Assembly (NCBI GenBank): GCA_947630885.1
Contig: CANRJI010000052.1
Span: 1 to 6,991, forward strand
Direction: 5' to 3'
Source of the DNA: an uncultured Bacilli bacterium
GTDB lineage: Bacteria > Bacillota_I > Bacilli_A > RF39 > UBA660
DNA: 6,991 nucleotides
Within the stretch, counting starts at the first letter, position 1, and each line of letters begins with the position of its first letter. The notes under the pieces are model-generated. The model saw only the letters and a list, made by a program, of their open reading frames with translations. It was not told the origin of the DNA and searched no databases. This document shows, piece after piece, positions 1 through 5,102 of this stretch. A program made the position numbers and the translations under genes.

Positions 1-866
1 ACCTTTGCTTGACCGACAATTGTATTTTCATCAATAATACTTCTTACCATATAAATATTAAAACCATAATCAAGCATTTTTGTTGTATCAGTACTTCTTT
101 TATTAGTATCAGGTTCAGCCATGACAACCGTAATTAATCTCATATTATCTTTTTTTGCCGTTGCTGTAAGACAGTACCCTGCTGTATCAGTAAAACCAGT
201 CTTTAATCCATCGACGCCACTATAAAAGCGAACTAAACGGTTAGTATTAACTAGCCAAAAAGGACTAGTTGTATTAGTTCGAAGATAATCTTCATAAGTA
301 CCAGTAAATTCAAGAATTTTTTCATGTTTAACTAGTTCTTTAGCAATTAAAGCCATATCGTAAGCACTAGAATAATGATTGTCAGCATCAAGTCCTGTTG
401 CCGTTACAAAATTAGTATTTTTTAAACCTAATTCCTTTGCTTTTTCATTCATTTTCTTGACAAATGCTTCTTCAGTACCCGCAATTCTTTCAGCCATAGC
501 AACTGTCGCATCATTCCCAGATGCAATAGCAATACCTTTTAACATTTCGGTAACTGTCATTTTTTCTCCAGCCTTTAAAAAGATTTGACTACCGCCCATA
601 CTAGAAGCATTTTCCGATGCCGTGATCATTTCATCCCACTTTAAATTACCCTTTTCAATTTCTTCCATAATAAGAAGCATACTCATCATTTTTGTCATTG
701 AAGCCGGTGCAAGTTTCTCATTAGCATTTTTTTGAAAGAGAATTTCACCCGTTGATGCTTCAATCATAATTGCCGACTTAGCATTTGGTGCCAAATCAGT
801 AGCTTCTTCTCCTTTGACAATTGGAATAAAAAGAAAGATTGATAATATTATTAATATTTTTTTCAT
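1..866 (-). CDS. dacA: D-alanyl-D-alanine carboxypeptidase, DacA/PBP5 type (C-terminus outside window)
   Basis: This is a serine D,D-carboxypeptidase that trims the terminal D-Ala of peptidoglycan stem pentapeptides outside the membrane. Translating the minus strand from ATG at 866 gives 288 codons that run off the left edge. Residues 1-19 form a signal peptide (KK followed by a hydrophobic stretch). The three active-site motifs of the peptidase S11 family are present in order: SMTK at residues 56-59 (nucleophile S56, K59), SGN at 116-118, and KTG at 222-224 within the typical VDGLKTGFT context. The C-terminal beta domain and membrane anchor expected in the family lie beyond the window. The start is preceded by GGGTGAT, a moderate ribosome binding site. 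The gene follows the terminator of the upstream operon and has its own candidate promoter, so it is probably transcribed independently. The family assignment is firm; the exact paralogue (dacA or dacF) is not. Confidence 0.95.
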   Translation of the reverse strand, partial: MKKILIILSIFLFIPIVKGEEATDLAPNAKSAIMIEASTGEILFQKNANEKLAPASMTKMMSMLLIMEEIEKGNLKWDEMITASENASSMGGSQIFLKAGEKMTVTEMLKGIAIASGNDATVAMAERIAGTEEAFVKKMNEKAKELGLKNTNFVTATGLDADNHYSSAYDMALIAKELVKHEKILEFTGTYEDYLRTNTTSPFWLVNTNRLVRFYSGVDGLKTGFTDTAGYCLTATAKKDNMRLITVVMAEPDTNKRSTDTTKMLDYGFNIYMVRSIIDENTIVGQAK

Positions 867-891
867 CTTATCACCCACTAAAAAATATGCA

Positions 892-920
892 ATTTAATCA
901 TTTTTATTCAGTAAAGTCAT
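892..920 (-). promoter_or_regulatory. Candidate promoter of the carboxypeptidase gene
   Basis: On the minus strand, ATGACT (915-920, 4 of 6 matches to TTGACA) lies 17 bases before TTAAAT (892-897, 4 of 6 matches to TATAAT), which is preceded by TGA as an extended -10. It sits between the upstream operon's terminator (941-967) and the ATG at 866, where a promoter is needed. Both hexamers are weak. Confidence 0.35.
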
Positions 921-940
921 CTTTCTTCCTTATACAAACG

Positions 941-967
941 AAAAAAGAACTTCAAATTAAAGTTCTT
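941..967 (-). terminator. Intrinsic terminator of the accessory operon
   Basis: On the minus strand the perfect 8-bp stem AAGAACTT/AAGTTCTT (960-967 and 945-952) encloses a 7-base loop and runs into a T tract (941-946). The plus strand has no T run after the stem, so it acts leftward only. It lies 30 bases after the last stop codon of the minus operon and separates it from the carboxypeptidase gene. Confidence 0.8.
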
Positions 968-996
968 AAGTTTCCGAATAGCAGACTTTATATATT

Positions 997-1373
997 TTAT
1001 CTTTTTCTATAAACTGATATGACATATAAATCCATACAATCAGAATTCTTATCATAAATAATGTTATTAATAATTGGAACCATATGATAGTAATCTTTTT
1101 TATTACAACAAAATACAACATATGCTCCATTATCTATTTTTAAATTTCTAACTTTAACATCTTTATCACAATTAATTTTAAAAATATTATTTTCTTCCAT
1201 ATATTTTTCAAATACTAGTATATCGTTAAATGAATCACATTTTAATTTTTCTGTAACTAAACATAAATCACTACAAACATCATATATTTTTTATTTAAAA
1301 TCTTACATAAACTTCTTATTACACAGTTACTTTTACCACTTTTATCCGATATATAAAATTCTTTAAATGTCAT
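997..1373 (-). pseudogene. Frameshifted small papain-like (NCVIR-type) protein
   Basis: Reading from ATG at 1373, the frame runs 38 codons to a TAG at 1257-1259. From about codon 30 the other frame (one base back) continues with no stop to TAA at 997, giving a coherent protein of about 125 residues if one base is restored near the six-T run at 1287-1292 (A6 on the coding strand). The N-terminal part carries SGKSNCVIRSL (C17). The C-terminal part carries YHMVPI followed by IYDKNSD. This Cys, then strand-borne His, then Asp order resembles small phage- and plasmid-borne proteins with NCV(I/V)RA motifs that I believe have a papain-like fold; that link is from memory and inference. The ATG begins one base after the upstream GNAT stop, with a G-rich ribosome binding site inside the end of that gene, so the two are coupled. 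It could be a true pseudogene, a recoded gene, or an assembly error. Confidence 0.65.
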
Positions 1374-1374
1374 A

Positions 1375-1863
1375 CTAACCCCCCAATTTTTTTATGCTTG
1401 AATGCATTCTCGGATGATATCCCTTTTTATCATAAAATTTAATCGCATTTTCATTATAAGCAAAAACATCGACCAAAATATATTCGCAGCCAATTGATTT
1501 AAAATATTCTTCCATTTTATCCATCAGCATATTTCCTATACCCTTACTTCGTACATTTTTAGAAACAATTAATTCCGTTATTTCGCCTCTACTAGGACAT
1601 TTATAATCTAAATAATCATATTCATCATATGGAAAAATACAGCCCATAATTAATCCTATAGCTTTATCTTCTTCAACTGCAATATAACATTTACCCTTAT
1701 TATTTTTAACTTCATTTAAATCTAAAACTGCCATTTTTTCTCGGTACTTGGGATGTACTCTATCAAGTTCATCTTTATCAATTGACACAATATATTCTTC
1801 TAATTCCACTAATAAATCTTTGACATCTTCTAAATATTTATCTTCGTATTCAATTATTTTCAC
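1375..1863 (-). CDS. GNAT-family N-acetyltransferase
   Basis: The product has 162 residues, normal for a single-domain GNAT that transfers acetyl from acetyl-CoA to an amine. Motif A spans residues about 95-118 (ITELIVSKNV, then the acetyl-CoA pyrophosphate loop RSKGIG at 105-110). Motif B follows at about 129-149 (DVFAYNENAIKFYDKKGY). The substrate cannot be read from the sequence. The start codon is GTG at 1861-1863; no other ATG, GTG or TTG fits the conserved N-terminus, and AAGGAGG lies 12 bases upstream, inside the preceding truncated kinase gene, which it overlaps by 14 bases. Its stop lies one base before the next start codon. It is therefore cotranslated within the minus operon. The domain looks intact, unlike both of its immediate neighbours. 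Confidence 0.9.
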   Translation of the reverse strand: MKIIEYEDKYLEDVKDLLVELEEYIVSIDKDELDRVHPKYREKMAVLDLNEVKNNKGKCYIAVEEDKAIGLIMGCIFPYDEYDYLDYKCPSRGEITELIVSKNVRSKGIGNMLMDKMEEYFKSIGCEYILVDVFAYNENAIKFYDKKGYHPRMHSSIKKLGG

Positions 1864-2155
1864 TATTAAAATAATCCTCCTTCGTTAATCTATATTTCGA
1901 AAAAGTTAGTAATCCATCATAAAAAGTATTGCCTTCTGATATTTCAGTAAAGAATTTAATCAAAAAAGGTGCTAAATTAGTTGAAGTTAATATATCATTA
2001 TCATCATGTCTTATATTAAGTTCAGGATACGCTTCAAACCCGCTTATAAGGTCGTCAATCGAAACCAAACTATATCCTTTTTCTTTAACTAATTTCTTTG
2101 CTAGTGTCGTCTTCCCACTTCTCGAAGCTCCAATTATTAAAATATTTTTCTCCAT
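1850..2155 (-). CDS. Truncated P-loop nucleotide kinase-like protein
   Basis: The 101-residue product begins with an N-terminal beta strand and a clean Walker A motif, GASRSGKT at residues 9-16, followed by SIDD near residue 32, which matches the start of small P-loop kinases of the adenylate kinase or 'topology modulation' type. Those proteins are usually about 170-190 residues, so roughly the C-terminal half, including the expected lid and base-binding elements, is missing. The last 25 residues or so (after FYDGLL) do not look like the family. The ATG at 2155 is preceded by AGAGG with good spacing. Its first 71 bases overlap the end of the long upstream ORF in another frame, and its last 14 bases overlap the next GNAT. 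It may be a deletion remnant kept because it carries the next gene's ribosome binding site. Catalytic activity is doubtful. Confidence 0.7.
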   Translation of the reverse strand: MEKNILIIGASRSGKTTLAKKLVKEKGYSLVSIDDLISGFEAYPELNIRHDDNDILTSTNLAPFLIKFFTEISEGNTFYDGLLTFSKYRLTKEDYFNSENN

Positions 2156-3728
2156 AATTACCTCTTTTTTTATTTAATAACACTATCGTCTCTTCTTCAT
2201 TTCCTATTGTATCTATATCTTTATAAGAAAATATTTCTCCATAACCACACTTTTCATAACATTTAATAGCCCGTATATTTCTCTTAAAAGGTCTAAGTAT
2301 TATCGCGTCAGCATCTTCTTCTTCGTATATTTTATCATTTATACTAAGAATAATCTTTTTACCTATTCCCCTATTTGAATAACCTTCTTCCCCAATAAAT
2401 AAATCATATTCATAGATATTTTTATATTTATTAAGATCTATATCTAAATTATTATTAAATTTATAAATTTGTACTAAGCCAATATCTTTACCATTTGAAT
2501 TAATAATATATAATTTTTGCTTGCGACTCGCTAACTTATTTTTATATTTCTTAACAATTTCATCATATGATAAAATTCTTTGTTCAAACCATTCATATAC
2601 AAACTTATTTTTACACCAAGTAAATAATTTTAAATAATCATCTTTACTATCCCGTAACTTTCTAAAAGTTATGTTTAAGTCATTTATATAATTATTAAAT
2701 TCTTTAAAAGAAAGATTAGCTTTTACATCATAAAATTCTGTAATTGGCCTAGCTACCCCTCCGGATAAGTTAATATAATAACTGTTAATACTAGTTAGAG
2801 CATCTTTTTCTGTTTTATATTCATAAATACCAATCTTTTGAAAGTTAGGATGTTCTATATGATATACTTTATTATTAATATAGCAAAGAATAAAACAGTG
2901 CATATGTTCTTCTTCATCTAGTCTATTAAAATCATTTGCTTCATATATTCTAGTAGCAAACATTTTATTTTTAATGTTCATCTTATTTAAAAGGAAGTTC
3001 ATTAGTTTAACTTGTTCGATACAAGTACCAATATTATATTCTAATATTTCCTCGATAGTGGAAGTCCTGTATATTCTTCGAAAGTTTTTCATATTTCCAA
3101 CATGTATTTCATTTGATGTATCTAACCATCCATATCTAATATTATCTTTCATAAAAGTTAAAACATCATCTATCGTTTTTAAATTAGAGATATTTGGAGA
3201 ACATTTATCTGTTTTAATTCGAACAATTACACCCTTTACTGATTTATTAAATTTTTTCCAAGTCGTTTCCTTATATATTTCAAAGCCAATATCCGTAAAT
3301 GTTTTTAAGGCTTTTTCCCTATCTTTTTCAAAAGTATCATAAAGATAATGAGCCCCATTTCTCGAAGCTTCTCTTACTAAAAGTTTTAAAGCAGGTTTAG
3401 CGTAACCATTTCCTCGATATTTATCTTCAATTACAATACCACATTCATAAATATCATCATTTTTATTATAATGATAATTGACATATCCAACATATTCATT
3501 AATATCCCAATCTTTGATATATGCAAAATACCTATTTTCTTTCTTCCTTTTCTCATAAGTTTCTATCCACATATCTTCAAAAAAGTCAATGCAACCAGTA
3601 TCGTAATGATATCCAGAATATGATACTTCATATCCGGCATTATAACTCATTGTTTTAGGATCACTTTCTAATTTCTGCTCATAAGAATATTCTTTTAATC
3701 TTGGAATTACTAATTCTATATTTCTCAT
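2085..3728 (-). CDS. GNAT / transglutaminase-like / GNAT three-domain fusion protein
   Basis: The 547-residue ORF holds three folds in one frame. Residues 1-160 are a GNAT with motif A at 95-118 (CGIVIEDKYRGNGYA). Residues about 180-345 resemble a transglutaminase-like Cys/His/acid domain: TCIEQ with C236, HMHCF with H275/H277, and HIEHPN with E292 as the likely acid. Residues about 352-520 are a second GNAT like the AAC(6')-type acetyltransferases: FVYEWFEQR at 376-384, GEEGYSNRGIGKK at 446-458, LRPFKRNIRAIKCYEKCGY at 478-496. The last 26 residues run out of frame over the kinase start and look non-native: one extra A in the A7 tract at 2165-2171 would end the protein at KKKR. The ATG at 3728 has only a weak, distant ribosome binding site (AGGAAG, 12 bases away) and overlaps the stop of a 35-codon ORF as ATGA, so coupled translation is likely. 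Substrates are unknown; aminoglycoside acetylation is only a possibility. Confidence 0.85.
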   Translation of the reverse strand: MRNIELVIPRLKEYSYEQKLESDPKTMSYNAGYEVSYSGYHYDTGCIDFFEDMWIETYEKRKKENRYFAYIKDWDINEYVGYVNYHYNKNDDIYECGIVIEDKYRGNGYAKPALKLLVREASRNGAHYLYDTFEKDREKALKTFTDIGFEIYKETTWKKFNKSVKGVIVRIKTDKCSPNISNLKTIDDVLTFMKDNIRYGWLDTSNEIHVGNMKNFRRIYRTSTIEEILEYNIGTCIEQVKLMNFLLNKMNIKNKMFATRIYEANDFNRLDEEEHMHCFILCYINNKVYHIEHPNFQKIGIYEYKTEKDALTSINSYYINLSGGVARPITEFYDVKANLSFKEFNNYINDLNITFRKLRDSKDDYLKLFTWCKNKFVYEWFEQRILSYDEIVKKYKNKLASRKQKLYIINSNGKDIGLVQIYKFNNNLDIDLNKYKNIYEYDLFIGEEGYSNRGIGKKIILSINDKIYEEEDADAIILRPFKRNIRAIKCYEKCGYGEIFSYKDIDTIGNEEETIVLLNKKRGNYGEKYFNNWSFEKWEDDTSKEIS

Positions 3729-3832
3729 AATATTCTATCACTTCCTAAGTAATTAGAATAGATATTCATATTAGCAATATCATTTGTAATAGTTAAAGCC
3801 TCACAATCATCCATATTCAATTTCATTATCAC
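3725..3832 (-). CDS. 35-codon mini-ORF coupled to the fusion gene
   Basis: A GTG at 3830-3832 lies 11 bases after GGGAGG (3844-3849), the first strong ribosome binding site downstream of the attenuator. The frame runs 35 codons (MIMKLNMDDCEALTI...NYLGSDRIL, middle omitted) to TGA, which overlaps the ATG of the next gene as ATGA. An internal ATG at 3824-3826 is too far from the site to be preferred. I do not recognise the peptide. It has no signal peptide or membrane segment. The likely role is to load ribosomes and deliver them to the weakly served fusion gene. Alternatives are a remnant of a longer gene, or a functional micro-protein. Confidence 0.55.
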   Translation of the reverse strand: MIMKLNMDDCEALTITNDIANMNIYSNYLGSDRIL

Positions 3833-3852
3833 TTTATTTATATCCTCCCAAC

Positions 3853-3878
3853 AAAAAAATTCTGCATTATGCAGAATT
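3853..3878 (-). terminator. Attenuator terminator in the operon leader
   Basis: The 21-base palindrome (arms 3869-3878 and 3858-3867 around base 3868) folds on the minus-strand RNA into a stem of about 9 bp, directly followed by seven Us (3853-3859). The plus strand lacks a T run here. It lies 26 bases after the leader peptide's stop codon and just before the next ribosome binding site, so readthrough is required to express every structural gene of the operon. Its 5' arm can pair instead with the leader coding sequence. Confidence 0.8.
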
Positions 3879-3944
3879 AATTTTGTAATCTAAAAGAATA
3901 CGCCTAAATATAGTATAATTTAGGAGTCGCGATCAATTCTGCAT
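3869..3944 (-). promoter_or_regulatory. Antiterminator alternative to the leader terminator
   Basis: The leader RNA at 3932-3944 (within leader codons 9-13) is complementary over 13 bp, with one G-U pair (3934 with 3879), to 3869-3881, which contains the terminator's 5' arm. The two structures are mutually exclusive. This follows from a 14-base direct repeat, AATTCTGCATTATG on the plus strand, at 3858-3871 and 3935-3948. A second hairpin, CCTAAAT/ATTTAGG (3918-3924 and 3903-3909 on the minus strand), lies in the enclosed loop and includes the leader stop codon. The complementarity is seen directly; its regulatory use is inferred. Confidence 0.7.
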
Positions 3945-3969
3945 TATGTATAATTTGTAAATTCTTCAT
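3904..3969 (-). CDS. 21-residue leader peptide of the attenuator
   Basis: ATG at 3967-3969 follows AAAGGAG (3980-3986) at 10 bases and opens a 21-codon ORF, MKNLQIIHNAELIATPKLYY plus a final I, ending at TAG 3904-3906. The start lies about 30 bases after the predicted transcription start. Codons 9-13 carry the sequence that pairs with the terminator's 5' arm, so ribosome position on this ORF can decide which hairpin forms. There is no run of one amino-acid codon, which argues against classical amino-acid attenuation and leaves room for sensing ribosome stalling, for example by antibiotics. I know of no named leader with this sequence. Confidence 0.7.
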   Translation of the reverse strand: MKNLQIIHNAELIATPKLYYI

Positions 3970-4007
3970 CTTAATCACGCTCCTTTCATTGAATAACTTA
4001 CGAAATC

Positions 4008-4036
4008 AATATATCATAATTTTATTATTTTGTAAA
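4008..4036 (-). promoter_or_regulatory. Sigma-A-type promoter of the accessory operon
   Basis: On the minus strand TTTACA (4031-4036, 5 of 6) is spaced exactly 17 bases from TATATT (4008-4013, 5 of 6), with TGA directly before the -10 as an extended element. The predicted start near 4001 gives a leader of about 32 bases before the leader-peptide ATG. This is the best promoter match in the window. Confidence 0.8.
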
Positions 4037-4199
4037 TGGCTATTAAATTTTTTTCATCTAAAATTACCATTTTTTTCAAATTTAAGATTCAAAATAGTTT
4101 TATTATTTACTAAATACTCCTCTCTTATTAATACAACCACATTGAACAGATTTTTCATTAGCATACTTTTAAAAGATAAATTTAATTTTTTAGGCAAAA

Positions 4200-4205
4200 T
4201 ATAAT
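4200..4205 (+). promoter_or_regulatory. Possible -10 element for the YjcZ-like gene
   Basis: A perfect TATAAT lies about 57 bases upstream of the ATG at 4262, with no convincing -35 at 16-18 bases, only A/T-rich sequence. If the gene is sporulation-controlled, another sigma factor may use a different site. The call rests on one hexamer in very A+T-rich DNA. Confidence 0.3.
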
Positions 4206-4214
4206 GTCAAAAAA

Positions 4215-4234
4215 ATAGTTTTCGAGTAAACTAT
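4215..4234. repeat. Short inverted repeat in the 5' leader of the YjcZ-like gene
   Basis: ATAGTTT and AAACTAT form perfect 7-bp arms around a 6-base spacer, 12 bases before the AAAGGAGG ribosome binding site. It could be an operator or a small RNA hairpin; no T run follows, so it is not a terminator. Confidence 0.4.
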
Positions 4235-4261
4235 ATTAGATATCGTAAAGGAGGTATATAT

Positions 4262-4453
4262 ATGTATTATTACGGTGGATACTCTGGAGGATATGGTAAT
4301 AGTGGCTGTGGATGCGGATGCGGAAATACTGGCAACTACTATCCTTCATATGGATACGGATATAATGGTGGTGGCTATGGTTATAGTGCCGCTATTATAC
4401 TAGTATTATTTATATTATTAGTTATTATCATAGGCACAAGAGTTATCGCATAA
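4262..4453 (+). CDS. YjcZ-like Gly/Tyr-rich small membrane protein
   Basis: The 63-residue protein has a Gly/Tyr/Asn-rich N-terminal half (about residues 1-42) with a GCGCGCG run holding four Cys residues at 16-22 counting the one just before it, then one hydrophobic helix at about 43-61 (SAAIILVLFILLVIII). This matches the YjcZ/sporulation-protein family of spore-forming Bacillota, whose members are very short and end in a G-F/Y-A-hydrophobic segment. This copy is longer than the usual 25-50 residues because of its extended, cysteine-containing Gly-rich head. The start is well defined by AAAGGAGG 7 bases upstream. A strong terminator follows, so it is a single-gene unit. A role in the spore coat or membrane is inferred from family membership only; its biochemical function is unknown. 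Confidence 0.8.
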   Translation: MYYYGGYSGGYGNSGCGCGCGNTGNYYPSYGYGYNGGGYGYSAAIILVLFILLVIIIGTRVIA

Positions 4454-4460
4454 CTAACTT

Positions 4461-4485
4461 AAGGGAAAAGTATTCCCTTTTTTTT
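4461..4485 (+). terminator. Intrinsic terminator after the YjcZ-like gene
   Basis: AAGGGAA (4461-4467) and TTCCCTT (4473-4479) form a 7-bp stem with a 5-base loop, and the T tract extends to 4485. It starts 8 bases after the stop codon. Confidence 0.9.
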
Positions 4486-4493
4486 CATTTTGT

Positions 4494-4501
4494 GATAAAA
4501 T
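4494..4501 (+). promoter_or_regulatory. Extended -10 promoter candidate for peptide deformylase
   Basis: TGATAAAAT (TGn plus TAAAAT at 4496-4501) is a good extended -10. The -35 position at 17 bases (TTCCCT, 4473-4478) is poor and lies inside the preceding terminator. The predicted start is near 4508, close before the AAAGGG ribosome binding site of the ATG at 4527. Confidence 0.45.
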
Positions 4502-4526
4502 AATAGCGTTAGAAAGGGATGATTTT

Positions 4527-5075
4527 ATGCTTAGAACAGAAGATATACTCGATGAAAAAGATCCACATTTAAGAGCAGAAAATACAGAAGTAAGATTTCC
4601 TTTATGCAATGAATATAAAAATATTATACCCGAAATGTTAAAGCATCTAAGGTATTCTCAAATAGAAAAATATTCTAAGAAGTATCATTTAAGACCAGGT
4701 ATGGGTCTTGCCGCACCACAACTCGGTATCAATAAACGCTTCTTTGTCGTTTGCTATGAAAGAGAAGAAGGAAAATTTGAAGATTATGTTTTAATTAATC
4801 CTAAAGTTATTTCTTATTCCGAAGAAATGATATATGCTGGCGAAGGCGAAGGCTGTTTAAGTGTCAATCGTGAAGTTGATGGAATTGTACCTCGTCACGC
4901 TAGAGTTACCGTCGAAGGATATAACGAAAATGGAGAATTAATAAGATATCGTGTTCGTGAAGACTTAGCTATTGCCTTCCAACATGAACTTGATCATTTG
5001 GATGGTATCCTCTTTGTTGACCGAATTGATCCAAATGATCCTTATAAACACGCTGAAGATTATCGTGAAATATAA
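4527..5075 (+). CDS. def: Peptide deformylase, type 2 (Gram-positive)
   Basis: This metalloenzyme removes the N-formyl group from the initiator methionine of new proteins at the ribosome. The 182-residue length and all three family motifs are present: motif I GMGLAAPQ at 58-65, motif II EGCLS at 108-112, and motif III HELDH at 153-157. Metal ligands are C110, H153 and H157; E154 is the catalytic base and Q65 helps position the substrate. The long N-terminal region before motif I and the segment between motifs I and II fit the type-2 enzymes of Bacillota (DefA/YkrB-like). The ATG is preceded by AAAGGGATG at suitable spacing. It is transcribed alone between two terminators, with the YjcZ-like gene upstream in the same direction. 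It is the most confident functional call in the window. Confidence 0.97.
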   Translation: MLRTEDILDEKDPHLRAENTEVRFPLCNEYKNIIPEMLKHLRYSQIEKYSKKYHLRPGMGLAAPQLGINKRFFVVCYEREEGKFEDYVLINPKVISYSEEMIYAGEGEGCLSVNREVDGIVPRHARVTVEGYNENGELIRYRVREDLAIAFQHELDHLDGILFVDRIDPNDPYKHAEDYREI

Positions 5076-5102
5076 AAAGCGTTCAAATTGAACGTCTTTT
5101 TA
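5075..5102. terminator. Bidirectional terminator between deformylase and the tail-anchored gene
   Basis: CGTTCAA (5080-5086) and TTGAACG (5088-5094) make a palindrome flanked by AAAAAG on the left and TCTTTTT on the right, so both strands give a hairpin followed by a T run. It starts at the last base of the deformylase stop codon and contains the stop codon of the converging minus-strand gene at 5100-5102. Confidence 0.85.

Noticed and set aside
379..588. Plus-strand ORF of 69 codons
   Set aside because: It is antisense to the dacA coding region, has no ribosome binding site, and its frame is explained by the codon pattern of the real gene.
1929..2177. Plus-strand ORF of 82 codons
   Set aside because: It lies antisense to the kinase-like gene; its hydrophobic composition comes from reading A/T-rich DNA backwards.
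2974..3342. Plus-strand ORF of 122 codons
   Set aside because: It lies inside and antisense to the fusion gene, with no ribosome binding site or recognisable domain.
3902..3926. TATAAT on the plus strand within the leader (3914-3919 area)
   Set aside because: It has no -35 at usable spacing, no plus-strand gene downstream, and lies inside the leader peptide and its hairpin.
3853..3948. Repeat copies read as a possible attachment site or CRISPR remnant
   Set aside because: There are only two partial copies of 14 bases, and pairing of one with the terminator arm explains them as an attenuator; no integrase, transposase or cas gene is present.
3989..4204. Plus-strand ORF of 71 codons across the divergent intergenic region
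   Set aside because: It has a TTG start without a ribosome binding site and overlaps the minus-strand promoter; the composition looks like random A/T-rich DNA.
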